The notes beneath the pieces are model-generated. The model worked only from the letters and a program-made list of their open reading frames with translations, was not told the DNA's origin and made no database searches. Positions 40,991-49,708 of a DNA stretch of 64,000 nucleotides are shown one piece after another. Both the position numbers and the translations under genes were made by a program. Origin of the DNA: a virus; IMG/VR virus record IMGVR_UViG_3300009157_000016, positions 44,378 to 108,377 of that record; one strand, written 5' to 3'. How positions within the stretch are numbered: the first letter of the stretch is position 1; each line of letters starts with the position of its first letter.

Positions 40991-41980
40991 CTACGCTCTC
41001 AGGTGTGCTTCTGTCACCTTGGGCTTCTGGTTCGGGTTCTCAGGGTCCCAATTGACAAAGTAGGATTCAACCAGCTTGGCTTTCTTCACCTGCGGTCGCT
41101 CCGGATCGTTCCGTGGCCCATGCCAGTAGTAGTTGATGTACGCCGGACGGATGTGAAACTGCTGCTTCCAGCCGGGAGACTCACGCTTAGTCCCGTCCCG
41201 GCTGTAGGTGTGGGCGACGCGTATCACTGTATGCCGTGGTATGGGATGCTTTCGCGCCTTGTGTCTCGCCTTATTGAGACGGGTTGGCTCTATGACTTCC
41301 TTATGAACGCCGCGTGTATTCAGCAAGACGATCATTGCCTCAAAGGCGTCCTTGCATGGCAGGAAGTCCTGAAAGCCGATGTCAGTTATGATTCGTGCCG
41401 CTTCCGGCCCCGGTTCAACGTAGGGCGCTGGCCCGGTCATGTAGTGGACGCCGAAGCCAGTCTCACCTCCCGGTACGCCTTCAATGTCTGCTTCGGTATC
41501 GAAGGCCAACCAATAGGTGCCCGGCGAAAAGATCAAAGTATCCTTTCCTTCCCAATTCACTAGCCTGAAAAGAATTGCCCTGAACGGATGATATACCTCC
41601 TCAATGGACATCTTTTCTTTGGTCTGCCGCTCGTGCAGCACGACGAAGTTATGCACGGTGCCCAAGCCCTGCTTGGTCCGGCCGTCAACCTCGCACATGA
41701 CGTCGTGGAACGGAAGGCGAGCGATGCCGGCCGCGTGCATGGCCTCAAGGCTCTTGGTAACGTCAGGACGACCGCATATCTCCATGAGGCTCGGTTCCAC
41801 GTAATACTTGGGAGTGTCCTCAAGTATGTCGAAGAGCGACTCCATCTCGTCGTAGGCGCGCGTGTTCTTATAAACTTCCAGCAAAGGCCGTGATCCCGGC
41901 CCCTGCTTGATGCCTACGCGGCCCGATGCGAGCGTCTCCCGGCAGCGGTGCCACCGCGTTCGGATGTTATCCCCTTTCAC
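40991..41980 (-). CDS. Conserved-looking phage hypothetical protein
   Basis: 329 residues from a GTG start overlapping the previous stop (GTGA) with GGAGG upstream. A hydrophilic front, a MHAAGIARLPFHDVMCEVDG segment, and a C-terminal block (HTYSRDGTKRESPGWKQQFH, IRPAYINYYWHGPRN) that recalls C-termini of uncharacterised proteins of alphaproteobacterial phages. Function unknown. Possibly a distant relative of the protein at 51698-52732. Confidence 0.7.
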   Translation of the reverse strand: MKGDNIRTRWHRCRETLASGRVGIKQGPGSRPLLEVYKNTRAYDEMESLFDILEDTPKYYVEPSLMEICGRPDVTKSLEAMHAAGIARLPFHDVMCEVDGRTKQGLGTVHNFVVLHERQTKEKMSIEEVYHPFRAILFRLVNWEGKDTLIFSPGTYWLAFDTEADIEGVPGGETGFGVHYMTGPAPYVEPGPEAARIITDIGFQDFLPCKDAFEAMIVLLNTRGVHKEVIEPTRLNKARHKARKHPIPRHTVIRVAHTYSRDGTKRESPGWKQQFHIRPAYINYYWHGPRNDPERPQVKKAKLVESYFVNWDPENPNQKPKVTEAHLRA

Positions 41981-42153
41981 TTTCGCCTCCTTGTTGCAGT
42001 GCCCAAGGTGTACCCAAGCCAAAGGGAGAAGCCGGCCATGAGGCCGTCTATAATGAAAACCCACGAAGGGTATCCAGCCCGCAAGCTTGAGAACATATTG
42101 ACGCTGGCTCCTATGATCCAGATGACAGTGAGTTGCGCAGTGGTGCGACTCAT
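41977..42153 (-). CDS. Small two-pass membrane protein
   Basis: 58 residues. Hydrophobic spans at about 7-20 (QLTVIWIIGASVNMF) and 32-48 (VFIIDGLMAGFSLWLG); basic C-terminus RRRK. SD GGAGGGG before the ATG, and its TGA overlaps the next GTG start (GTGA). Function unknown. Confidence 0.7.
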   Translation of the reverse strand: MSRTTAQLTVIWIIGASVNMFSSLRAGYPSWVFIIDGLMAGFSLWLGYTLGTATRRRK

Positions 42154-42154
42154 G

Positions 42155-42631
42155 TCACCCCTCCCTAGCTGGAAGCTGCATCAGCTCCTTTGCCATGTTG
42201 GCGGGCAAGTCAGCCTTGCCGCCGAGGAACGTCCGCTGGTTCCGCCACACGATGATGACGTGGTAGCGTTCGCGTAGCTTCTCAATGGCCGCTTTGACAC
42301 GGCCTTCGTTCCATGCGTTAGGATAGTCCTTGTGGACGTGAGCAACGATGATGGTCTTCTCATGCGTCCCTATGAACATGACCTTGGCCCTGTCCGGACG
42401 CAAGGACTCATCCGGCCAGTCAGTTTGCAGCCAAAGGCATTCGAAGTCCTGACAGGACTGGGGCCGGCTGGGATAGATCCCGCAGCCGACACCTTTCTTG
42501 GCGTGGGGACACCACCGGTCCTTCGGCTTATCCAGTTCTGTGACTGCCATTGCTAGGCAGCAGAACGTGCATCCCCCACAGGTGTTCTTACCCAAATAGA
42601 TACCTCCATAGCTTGAACTCCCAAGGGTCAC
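42155..42631 (-). CDS. YkgJ-like Cys-rich protein
   Basis: 158 residues with a CGGCTFCCLAMAV front (Cys motif typical of YkgJ/Fe-S or zinc proteins), WCPHAKKGVGCGIYPSRPQSC, then an alpha/beta rear. YkgJ-family proteins bind iron-sulfur or zinc; role in phage unknown. The start used is GTG; an internal start is possible. One of two such Cys-rich proteins here (see 15072). Confidence 0.65.
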   Translation of the reverse strand: MTLGSSSYGGIYLGKNTCGGCTFCCLAMAVTELDKPKDRWCPHAKKGVGCGIYPSRPQSCQDFECLWLQTDWPDESLRPDRAKVMFIGTHEKTIIVAHVHKDYPNAWNEGRVKAAIEKLRERYHVIIVWRNQRTFLGGKADLPANMAKELMQLPAREG

Positions 42632-42686
42632 CCCCGTTGTAGAGTTCTATCAACATGCCAGTCATGATGCCTATGATAAGGCCCAT
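42588..42686 (-). CDS. Possible tiny membrane peptide
   Basis: 32-codon ORF (MGLIIGIMTGMLIELYNGG, then DPWEFKLWRYLFG) with a clear hydrophobic helix, filling part of the 118-base gap before the YkgJ-like gene and overlapping its start. No clear ribosome site, so low confidence. Confidence 0.25.
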   Translation of the reverse strand: MGLIIGIMTGMLIELYNGGDPWEFKLWRYLFG

Positions 42687-42749
42687 GACGCAAGGAAGGA
42701 GGATGGACCAGCCATCCTCCTTCCACGTTAGCCTCCTAAAGGCCACTCG

Positions 42750-43070
42750 TCAGGGCCTTGTGCCGAACGGCAGCTTGCCGCCTTCCAACTGGAGGGCGAG
42801 CGTCCGGAGCTTGGTGCTCACGAGCCTGCGGTTTTGGCCGAGGTCGGTGGCGTTGTAGATGCTGGTTGCCTCTTCGAGCGAGATACCGAGCATGTTGGCT
42901 AGGTGCTGCTCGTTGTCCAGAACCGTGTCGTGCCACACGCCGAACCTGCGCTTGCAAAAAGCGTAAGCGCAAGTGTCAGGATTATCCATGCTGAAATCGT
43001 GCTTGGTATCCTGCTCAATGTCGTCGGCCAAAGCGCGCAGCTTGGCCGAAGGCGAAAGTGGTGCAAGCAT
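42750..43070 (-). CDS. Hypothetical protein
   Basis: 106 residues, helical; the CAYAFCKRRFG and VWHDTVLDNEQHLANMLGIS segments are the most distinctive. Possibly a small DNA-binding or regulatory protein, by composition only. Confidence 0.6.
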   Translation of the reverse strand: MLAPLSPSAKLRALADDIEQDTKHDFSMDNPDTCAYAFCKRRFGVWHDTVLDNEQHLANMLGISLEEATSIYNATDLGQNRRLVSTKLRTLALQLEGGKLPFGTRP

Positions 43071-43123
43071 TTCCTACTCCCTAGTCGGCAGACTCATTCA
43101 GCCCCGGAATGCCAATCCGGAAG

Positions 43124-43142
43124 ACGGCGGGCTTGCCGCCGT
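43124..43142 (-). terminator. Intergenic hairpin
   Basis: 7-bp stem ACGGCGG/CCGCCGT right after the stop of the gene at 43152 (minus strand). Confidence 0.4.
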
Positions 43143-43151
43143 TTCGTCAGG

Positions 43152-43379
43152 TCAACGTCGTTTTCCTTTCCCGCCCGATCTAATCTCCCAGCCACGAAGC
43201 CTGCGGGCTATTTCGGTTTCGTGACCGGCTTTCAGTTGCGCGAGCTGCTTGCGGCAGCTCTCAACCGACGCCAGAGCCGCCTTGAGGTTCTTGGCGTTCA
43301 GAGACAGGTCCAGCAGGCTGAACGTCGTCTCCGTGATCTGGTGATGCTGCTCTAGGTAATCCTGGTAGTTGAATTCCAC
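43152..43379 (-). CDS. Small helical protein with basic tail
   Basis: 75 residues from a GTG start with AAGGAGGGAG upstream. Coiled-coil-like helix, ending GGKGKRR. The upstream gene overlaps it by 119 bases in another frame. Unknown. Confidence 0.6.
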   Translation of the reverse strand: MEFNYQDYLEQHHQITETTFSLLDLSLNAKNLKAALASVESCRKQLAQLKAGHETEIARRLRGWEIRSGGKGKRR

Positions 43380-44043
43380 GCTCCCTCCTTACCTTGAACT
43401 TGACGGGCGGAACCACGATGTCGCGGTAGGCTTCGTCAATGTCAGGTGATTTCAGATACTCCATGACCTTTGCACGGCCTTCCTCGTCGTCAAGCTGGCG
43501 ACCGTGTATCCAGTATTCGACCACGCGGTAGGGCTGCTTGGGCTTGAACAAAGGAGCAACCGTTCCCTTGGTGAAGTCCTGTCCGACTGCCATGACGGCT
43601 ACGAAGACCAGCGGCCGGTTTGCCATCTGAGACTCGTCGATCAACACCTGACCAGTTTCAAGAGCGATCTTGCCGTCAGCTATCTTGCCTATGATGGCCT
43701 TCTCAGTGGTGGCGCTGCGCTTGTATTTGGACAGCGCCAGCCACGGGCAGACCAAGAGCGCATAGTGGGCGCACTCAAAGTGCATGGGCGCGTCAGAAAA
43801 GAAGCCGTGGGGATGGAAGGCGGACATAGGACCGCCAATGAACCACCGTCCACGGAAGAGCTTCCCGCCGCATATGCTGCACAGGTCGAACTTGGCGCAC
43901 ATGATACGCCTGTTCGTGTCGTTGATTGCCAGATGAGGGTTCCCGTTCTTATCTATCATCGCGACATAAAAGATCGGGTACCCCCGCGCGTCGAGCTTGA
44001 GATGCTGCATACGCGCGGGGATGGCTATGTCGGTGTGTGCCAT
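43261..44043 (-). CDS. Hypothetical protein with zinc-type CxxC block
   Basis: 260 residues. A LCSICGGKLFRGRWFIGGP block near residue 55 and later H/C pairs suggest a metal site; the fold is unknown. The last ~40 residues (after residue ~220) run out of frame through the next gene and look artificial. The start ATG is at 44043 after the XRE gene. Confidence 0.65.
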   Translation of the reverse strand: MAHTDIAIPARMQHLKLDARGYPIFYVAMIDKNGNPHLAINDTNRRIMCAKFDLCSICGGKLFRGRWFIGGPMSAFHPHGFFSDAPMHFECAHYALLVCPWLALSKYKRSATTEKAIIGKIADGKIALETGQVLIDESQMANRPLVFVAVMAVGQDFTKGTVAPLFKPKQPYRVVEYWIHGRQLDDEEGRAKVMEYLKSPDIDEAYRDIVVPPVKFKVRRERGIQLPGLPRAASPDHGDDVQPAGPVSERQEPQGGSGVG

Positions 44044-44044
44044 A

Positions 44045-44461
44045 CTACTCCTTTTGTCTACCAGACAGGACGGCGACCAGATGGATCAGGGCCTTCTGGC
44101 ACGGCCTTGAGCAGGCGTTGAAGTCTGCCACAAGCCTTCCCACGACGGTCGCCGTGTTCAGCATGTCGTCGACCTCAGCGCTAGGTGCCGTCCCTCTATA
44201 CTGCGGAGGCACCAAGTCGTTGATGGACACTTCCAGCGCATGGGCCATCGTAACCATGCGGGAGAAGCTGAGCCGGTTGGTTCCCTTCTCATACTTCTGG
44301 ATCTGCTGGAAGGTGATGCCGCACTTGTCGCCGAGCTGTTCTTGGCTGAGCTCGCGCATCTTGCGCAGTTGCCGAATGCGGCTGCCCATCACGATGTCCT
44401 CCTGGCGAGGCTCTTTGACGGACGTCGTTCCCTCAATGGCACGTTCCTTTGACTTGACCAT
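44045..44461 (-). CDS. XRE-family transcriptional regulator
   Basis: 138 residues with a helix-turn-helix of the XRE/Cro type: IRQLRKMRELSQEQLGDKCG, ITFQQIQKYEKGTNRLSFSR, then a dimerisation-like rear. The ITFQQIQKYEKG wording is typical of alphaproteobacterial regulators. It is divergent from the plus-strand RNase H and terminase block, so it may control one or both directions. Not, on its own, evidence for lysogeny. Confidence 0.8.
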   Translation of the reverse strand: MVKSKERAIEGTTSVKEPRQEDIVMGSRIRQLRKMRELSQEQLGDKCGITFQQIQKYEKGTNRLSFSRMVTMAHALEVSINDLVPPQYRGTAPSAEVDDMLNTATVVGRLVADFNACSRPCQKALIHLVAVLSGRQKE

Positions 44462-44477
44462 GTTCTCACTCCTACAC

Positions 44478-44488
44478 GAACGGTATAG
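44478..44488 (+). promoter_or_regulatory. GTATA-type candidate promoter (divergent region)
   Basis: GAACGGTATAG on the plus strand, in the 68-base gap between the XRE gene and RNase H, about 42 bases before the RNase H ATG. Confidence 0.4.
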
Positions 44489-44529
44489 ACCTGCGTAACC
44501 CTCACGCCGTTCACATGAGGCAGGATGCG

Positions 44530-44997
44530 ATGTCAGAGTTTGTCAAGCTAGTTGTCGACGGTTCATGCATACGTCAACAGGACTGCGGAGGCTGGGCCTA
44601 CCGCTTCGAATGGCATGACCGTGTATTCAAGGACAGTGGCGGTGAGTTCCCCGCTACAAACAACACAATGGAATTGGAGGCTGCGCGCCAAGGATTGATA
44701 GCTGTCAAGCGCCACACAAGGCGTGACATCCATCTCCTTGTCATCAGCGACAGCCGCTACGTCACACGTGGTGCTTCGGAATGGCTTCCCCTCTGGCGTG
44801 AGCGTAGGTGGATCACACAAGAGGGCAAGCCAGTCTCAAATCGCTCCCAATGGGAGGAAATAGACCGGCTTGCTACGTGGTTTGATCGAGTTGTATGGAA
44901 GTGGGTGAAAGGACATCAAGGCCACGAACTCAATGAGATCGTGGACGAGATGGCGCGGGACGCTGCGCGGCTTATGCAGCGTCAGCGTCCCGTTTAG
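44530..44997 (+). CDS. Ribonuclease HI
   Basis: 155 residues. The catalytic carboxylates are visible: VVDGS (Asp), NNTMELEA (Glu), VISDSRYV (Asp), and KGHQGHELNEIVDEMA with the final Asp. It removes RNA primers or RNA-DNA hybrids. It opens the plus-strand packaging block and runs convergently into the HTH gene at 44972, overlapping it by 26 bases. Confidence 0.9.
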   Translation: MSEFVKLVVDGSCIRQQDCGGWAYRFEWHDRVFKDSGGEFPATNNTMELEAARQGLIAVKRHTRRDIHLLVISDSRYVTRGASEWLPLWRERRWITQEGKPVSNRSQWEEIDRLATWFDRVVWKWVKGHQGHELNEIVDEMARDAARLMQRQRPV

Positions 44998-45262
44998 CGG
45001 ACCTCACTCTCCAGAGGTCCAGTCCCGGTGTCTTGTAGCCGTTCCTTGCGGCCCACCTGAGCACCGCCTTTTCCTGAAAGCGGATCAGGTCACGCGGGTT
45101 AGGTCCCTCGCTTCGCGGGTTGTTGGGAATGCGGATCTCAAGTTCGCTGAGACCCTTCTGACGCCAGCGGAATAGAGCCTGACGGCTGACCTGAAAAATC
45201 TCCAGCAGGTCCTCCATCGTGATCAGCTCTTCGATGGCGCTCTCCAGATCTTCTTGACGCAT
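44972..45262 (-). CDS. HTH/MerR-like small DNA-binding protein
   Basis: 96 residues. A helix-turn-helix of the MerR/excisionase type is visible (ITMEDLLEIFQVSRQALFRW, then RQKGLSELEIRIP). Divergent from the terminase genes, so likely a regulator of that promoter region. SD ACAGGAG. Confidence 0.65.
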   Translation of the reverse strand: MRQEDLESAIEELITMEDLLEIFQVSRQALFRWRQKGLSELEIRIPNNPRSEGPNPRDLIRFQEKAVLRWAARNGYKTPGLDLWRVRSAKRDADAA

Positions 45263-45316
45263 GTCTACTCTCCTGTCGAATTTACCTGTCCAATACAGGG
45301 TTTGAGTTTCGTTTCC

Positions 45317-45329
45317 GACCGTGTATATC
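45317..45329 (+). promoter_or_regulatory. Candidate promoter of the terminase operon
   Basis: GACCGTGTATATC, about 37 bases upstream of the terminase small subunit start; a TTGAGT at 45302 lies 17 bases further up and could act as a -35. Part of the GTATA set. Confidence 0.35.
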
Positions 45330-45365
45330 TGTCCCTCCGATGTGCTTTTCTTATCGGGTGTCCAC

Positions 45366-46052
45366 ATGCAGGGTAAAAATAAACGACGGGTTCGGCTAGA
45401 CGACGAGCCGCGACCGAAGCGCGTGCGGGACATGGAGCCCGCCAACCGCGCCCGTGACCGGGCTTATCGAGATGCACCGCGCGACACGGAAGGTCGCATG
45501 ATTCCCGGCTTTAGATACAAGCAACTCGTCGATGCATACGAGTCCGCCGGGCTGGAGCCGCATGTTCAGCGGGTAGACGACGTCAGCTTGACGAAGCGCC
45601 CCATGTTCATCTCAAACCCTGAGAAGGGTAAGAGGCTGATCAAGCTGCTCCGCAAGGGGTTGCCTTACACCACGTGCTGTCGGTTGATCGGGATCAGTCG
45701 CTCCACATTCATTGAGTGGATGGTGAAGGGCCGTGAAGGGCATCCCCATTACGTTGACTTCTACGAGAAGATCTGCAAGGCGGAAGGCCAAGCAGAACTC
45801 AGCAGGCTCAAGGAGCTGCGGCAGGATGGTAAGGGCGACTGGAAGTCGTCTGCTTGGCAGCTCGAGCGCCGTTGGCCTGAGCATTGGGGACGCCGCGACG
45901 CAGTGCGTGCGGAAGTTGTCGCCAACGTAGAAATCAGCGTAAAGGGGAAAGAAAAGCTGGCGCAGCAGGTCGCCACCGACGAAGTGTCGCGCGAGCTTGC
46001 GCGCCGCATGATTGACGGAACGGAATACGGCTACGAGGACCTCAGCAAATGA
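45366..46052 (+). CDS. Terminase small subunit with N-terminal RVRL
   Basis: 228 residues. Begins MQGKNKRRVRLDDEP; a second partial copy RPKRVRDME follows. A helix-turn-helix (CRLIGISRSTFIEWMVKG) and an AWQLERRWPEHWG block fit the small terminase, which recognises phage DNA for packaging. It lies directly in front of the large subunit, with ATGA overlap. Confidence 0.8.
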   Translation: MQGKNKRRVRLDDEPRPKRVRDMEPANRARDRAYRDAPRDTEGRMIPGFRYKQLVDAYESAGLEPHVQRVDDVSLTKRPMFISNPEKGKRLIKLLRKGLPYTTCCRLIGISRSTFIEWMVKGREGHPHYVDFYEKICKAEGQAELSRLKELRQDGKGDWKSSAWQLERRWPEHWGRRDAVRAEVVANVEISVKGKEKLAQQVATDEVSRELARRMIDGTEYGYEDLSK

Positions 46053-47665
46053 CCGGTCTGATTGAGAGCACTGGCCGGTTCCGCGTACGATTGGACGCTG
46101 AGGACCTGGAAGAGATTGAGGCCCGCCCCAAGCGCCGCGTGCGCTTGGGGACAGACGTAGCAGAGCTGTCGCAGGCGGCGTATGCCAAGCCGCTTGTCGA
46201 CACTGCCGGGAAGCCGCTGATAGTTCCCAACAGGGACTTGATGGGCAGGATCACACCGGAGGAACTGGCGTACGCGCTGCCCGGCGGTCTTGCCAAGCTG
46301 GCCTACCCCAAGTGGATGTATGCCCCCTACATCCGCTACGTTGAGAACCGCATCCTGCCCATCATTCAGGGCAACAAGTCCATCTACCTGATGTTCTCAG
46401 CGCCGCCTCGGCACGGCAAGACACAATTCATTTCCAAGGTGCTGCCGGCTTGGTATCTTGGGCGCAACCCTGACAAGCGTGTCCTGCTCGTCACCTACAA
46501 CACTGAGTTCTCCAAGCAGCAAGGTCGCGCTGCCCGGAACATCTTTGAGCAGTTCGGTCCCACGGTCTTCAACTTGAAGGTCGCGATGGACAGTTCGTCC
46601 GCTTCCCATTGGGACATTGAAGGACACCAAGGCGGTATGGAAGCCGTAGGTGCCGAAGGTTCCATCATGGGTAAGGGCGCGGACCTTCTGATCATTGACG
46701 ATCCGCTCAAGGGCTTTGAGGCTGCGATGAGCGAGACCATCCTACAGCGTGTGTGGGAATGGTTCCTGACCGACGTTTACTCCCGTCTGGAGCCCGGCGC
46801 TTCGGTCATCATTGTCATGACGCGCTGGACGCTTCTTGACTTGATTGGTCGCATTGAAGCGCGGCGCATTGAGACGCAGGAGGAGGTTGACGCCGGCGAG
46901 GAAGAGATTGTCGCGTTCGACGAGTTTGAGCGCATCAACTTCCCTGCCTTGGCGACCGACGACAACGACGTGCTTGGCCGCCTCACCGGTCAGGCGTTGT
47001 TCCCGCAGCGGTACCCCGCAGAGCGCTTGCTCAAGATCAGGCGCAACATGGACACGTACTGGTGGGAGGCCCTGTATCAGGGGAACCCCGTGCCGCTCAG
47101 CGGCACGATGATCGATATCAAGTGGCTGACCGGCACCGGCCGCCAGTACGTGGAGGAGATGGTCCGCAATCAGTTCGAGATGATCGTCATCTCAACTGAC
47201 ACGGCCAACAAGGACACCGAGCTGGCCGACTTCAGTGTGTTCGGCGTGTGGGGTATCCGTGAGGACCGTTACTACCTTTTGGACCTCATCCGTGATAAGA
47301 TGGAGTTCCCTGAGCTACTAGGCACCGCGAAGGCGTTGCTGGAGCAATGGGATCCGACCTTCTTCCTCATTGAGGACAAGGGCTCAGGAACCAACCTGAT
47401 CCAAATGCTCCGCAACGAGGGTGTGGACTGCGTGCGGCCCATAGACCCCGGTAGCGAGAGCAAGATCATCAGGATGAGCTCTGAGACCCCCGCGATGAGA
47501 GTTGGCAAGGTGAAGACTCCGAAGGACGCCTCATGGCTCGAGCCCTACCTGCTTGAGGCAAGAAGCTTCCCCCGTGGCAAAAAGGACCAAATGGACATGA
47601 CCTCGCAGTTCCTACGCTTCATGCGTGAGAACTCAAGCGGGATCAAAATGTGGACATTCCAATGA
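46049..47665 (+). CDS. Terminase large subunit with N-terminal RVRL copies
   Basis: 538 residues. Two copies of the RVRL peptide near the N-terminus (GRFRVRLDAED, then KRRVRLGTDV). ATPase: Walker A PPRHGKTQ near 118, Walker B LLIIDDPLKG, then the VIIVMTRWT coupling motif. The C-terminal nuclease has STDTANKDTELADFSVFGVW near 383 and a later VDCVRPID region. The packaging motor of the phage. Confidence 0.93.
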   Translation: MTGLIESTGRFRVRLDAEDLEEIEARPKRRVRLGTDVAELSQAAYAKPLVDTAGKPLIVPNRDLMGRITPEELAYALPGGLAKLAYPKWMYAPYIRYVENRILPIIQGNKSIYLMFSAPPRHGKTQFISKVLPAWYLGRNPDKRVLLVTYNTEFSKQQGRAARNIFEQFGPTVFNLKVAMDSSSASHWDIEGHQGGMEAVGAEGSIMGKGADLLIIDDPLKGFEAAMSETILQRVWEWFLTDVYSRLEPGASVIIVMTRWTLLDLIGRIEARRIETQEEVDAGEEEIVAFDEFERINFPALATDDNDVLGRLTGQALFPQRYPAERLLKIRRNMDTYWWEALYQGNPVPLSGTMIDIKWLTGTGRQYVEEMVRNQFEMIVISTDTANKDTELADFSVFGVWGIREDRYYLLDLIRDKMEFPELLGTAKALLEQWDPTFFLIEDKGSGTNLIQMLRNEGVDCVRPIDPGSESKIIRMSSETPAMRVGKVKTPKDASWLEPYLLEARSFPRGKKDQMDMTSQFLRFMRENSSGIKMWTFQ

Positions 47666-47934
47666 CGGATCAACAGCAACCACCGCAGACGATTGTACAG
47701 GCGGGAGGCAGGGTAGCTGAGGGGTTGGTCTCCTCGTTTACCGGAGCCCCAACGCTGCTTCTCATCGTGATCCTGAATATCACGATGATCATCATGGGTG
47801 GTTTCTTTTTGCTCAAGCAGGACGAGTTGCAAGCCAAGAACGTAGCCGAAGTTATTTCACTGGTCCGTGCGTGCATTTTGGAGACTGTTCCAACCACGCA
47901 TCTCAACAGGGAGTTAGACAACAATGGCCCGTAG
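47662..47934 (+). CDS. Single-pass membrane protein between terminase and portal
   Basis: 90 residues. Polar front, one hydrophobic span near 32-55 (APTLLLIVILNITMIIMGGF), charged rear. Starts on the terminase stop (ATGA). Possibly a holin or membrane-linked assembly factor; unusual place for a membrane protein. Confidence 0.6.
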   Translation: MTDQQQPPQTIVQAGGRVAEGLVSSFTGAPTLLLIVILNITMIIMGGFFLLKQDELQAKNVAEVISLVRACILETVPTTHLNRELDNNGP

Positions 47935-49558
47935 AGGAGCAACCGCCAAGGCGGCAAGGTCCGCAGCGCAGGCGCAGGGCGGACAACTGACGGCGTTGTC
48001 CAGCGTGGCCGCTGAGAAGGCGACGGTACCTGCCGTCGCCCCGCAGTTCGTCGGCCTTGGTTCGCAGTTCACTTCCCCACGGCGTGGCGTCAGGGAGCTT
48101 CTCAAGCTCTACAAGGACGCCCCGTGGCTGCGCGCCATCGTCGGAAAGATTGCTCGCCACGTTGCGGACACCGACTGGTTCATGGTGGCCGCCAAGGATG
48201 AGAACGGCAAGTACCGCATTGACAGCGAAGTTCGCAAAGCGGTTCGCACCGGTACCATCAACAAGCTGATTAGCGTGGGCAGAGCAGACAGGATTGAGAA
48301 CCATCCGCTGCTCACCATGCTGCGTGACGGCACCGGGAACCCGCGTCTCAATGGGCACGGCTGTCTTGCGGTGACGATGCAGCACCTTGACCTTGCCGGC
48401 GAATCCTTTTGGCTTTGGGAGCGCAACCAGCTCGGCGTTCCTTACGCCTTCTGGCCGCTGCCGCCGAATTGGGTCACGGACATGCCGTCAAGGGAGAAGC
48501 CCTTCTACCATGTGGCAGCGCCCGGCGGGTTGCAGATTGACATCCCGGTCACGGAGATCTGTCCGTTCATCGACCCGGACCCGGAGAACCCGTACACCCG
48601 TGGTGTCGGCACCGCGCAGTCCTTGGACGACGAAATCCAGATCGACGAGTTTGCGGCCAAGCATCAGAAGTCTTTCTTTCTGAACCGCGCCCGCCCGGAC
48701 ATCATCATCAGCGGTCAGTTCCTTTCGCAGAAGGACTCTGAGCGGCTTGAGAAGCAGTGGATGAGCGACCACCAAGGGTTTTGGAAGGCGTTCAAGCCGC
48801 TGTTCTTCTCGCAGAAGATCGACGTCAAGGAACTCACGCAGACCTTCGAGCAGATGCAGATGGTGCAAATGCGCAAGGCTGAGCGGGACACTTTCATCTC
48901 AGTGTTCGGCGCACCGCCTGAGAAGTTCGGCATCATTGGTGAGTCCAAGCGTTCGACCATTCAGGCGGCGGACTACTTCTGGACCAAGGACATCATTCAG
49001 CCGCGCGTGGAGATGCTGCGGCGTGTCCTGCAACAGGTCGCCGTGCCTATGTTCGACACGCGCTTGGTGCTGGCGTATGAGACGCCGGTCATCCAAGACG
49101 ACGAACTCAAGCTGGAGACCATGAAGGCCGCTCCTTGGGCCTACACGATCAACCAGTGGCAGGAAGCCGCCGGCAACACGTCAATGGGAGAGCGCGGTGA
49201 ATTCTTTGCTATTCCGCTGAACATGGTGCTCATCCCCGCCAAGGACCTCAAGGACTTTGTTCCGCACACGACGGAAGAGAACGATGAGGCCGCCCAAGCC
49301 ATTGCGGATCAGGCAGCGGAGGACGAGGCTGAGACTCCTCAGGAGGAGATGATGCGCATCCAGCGCATGGCGCTGCGGGCGCGCGGCAAGGCGCAGGGCG
49401 ACGAACTGGACGTTACGTCCCTTGCGCAGGCTATTGCCTCGGCCGTCACGTCTGCCATGTCTCAACCGCTGGCCGACATCAAACGACGGATCACGTTCAG
49501 GGATGCGTCGGTCGATGCGTTCAGGGATGGATCACCGGGGAATGGAAATGGACCGTGA
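47924..49558 (+). CDS. Portal protein (HK97-type)
   Basis: 544 residues. Portal features: an N-terminal wing with LLKLYKDAPWLRAIVGKIA, a central KPLFFSQKIDVKELTQTFEQ block, and a typical GAPPEKFGIIGESKRSTIQ stretch; a long C-terminal helical, acidic tail follows. It forms the ring through which DNA is packed and ejected. No capsid protease or capsid gene follows in the window. Confidence 0.88.
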   Translation: MARRGATAKAARSAAQAQGGQLTALSSVAAEKATVPAVAPQFVGLGSQFTSPRRGVRELLKLYKDAPWLRAIVGKIARHVADTDWFMVAAKDENGKYRIDSEVRKAVRTGTINKLISVGRADRIENHPLLTMLRDGTGNPRLNGHGCLAVTMQHLDLAGESFWLWERNQLGVPYAFWPLPPNWVTDMPSREKPFYHVAAPGGLQIDIPVTEICPFIDPDPENPYTRGVGTAQSLDDEIQIDEFAAKHQKSFFLNRARPDIIISGQFLSQKDSERLEKQWMSDHQGFWKAFKPLFFSQKIDVKELTQTFEQMQMVQMRKAERDTFISVFGAPPEKFGIIGESKRSTIQAADYFWTKDIIQPRVEMLRRVLQQVAVPMFDTRLVLAYETPVIQDDELKLETMKAAPWAYTINQWQEAAGNTSMGERGEFFAIPLNMVLIPAKDLKDFVPHTTEENDEAAQAIADQAAEDEAETPQEEMMRIQRMALRARGKAQGDELDVTSLAQAIASAVTSAMSQPLADIKRRITFRDASVDAFRDGSPGNGNGP

Positions 49559-49700
49559 ACTGGACATGCTTCGCCAGTTGCTATCCGACCTGCTCATTCT
49601 GGTTGAGAGGTTCGATGGTATTGTGAAGGGTGCCGCGCTCAGCTCCAAGCCGGGCAGAGCGTGGCACGAGCTAGGCGGCGCGTGGCCGCCTAGGCGCTAG
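49548..49700 (+). CDS. Small helical protein after portal
   Basis: 50 residues, helical front (LDMLRQLLSDLLILVERF), short Trp/Pro/Arg end. Start inside the portal's last codons. Function unknown. Convergent with the minus-strand gene at 49709. Confidence 0.5.
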   Translation: MDRELDMLRQLLSDLLILVERFDGIVKGAALSSKPGRAWHELGGAWPPRR

Positions 49701-49708
49701 CGGGCAGC

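Noticed and set aside
44045-44461. XRE regulator as proof of lysogeny
   Set aside because: No integrase, excisionase with att site, or partition genes seen; virulent phages also carry such regulators.
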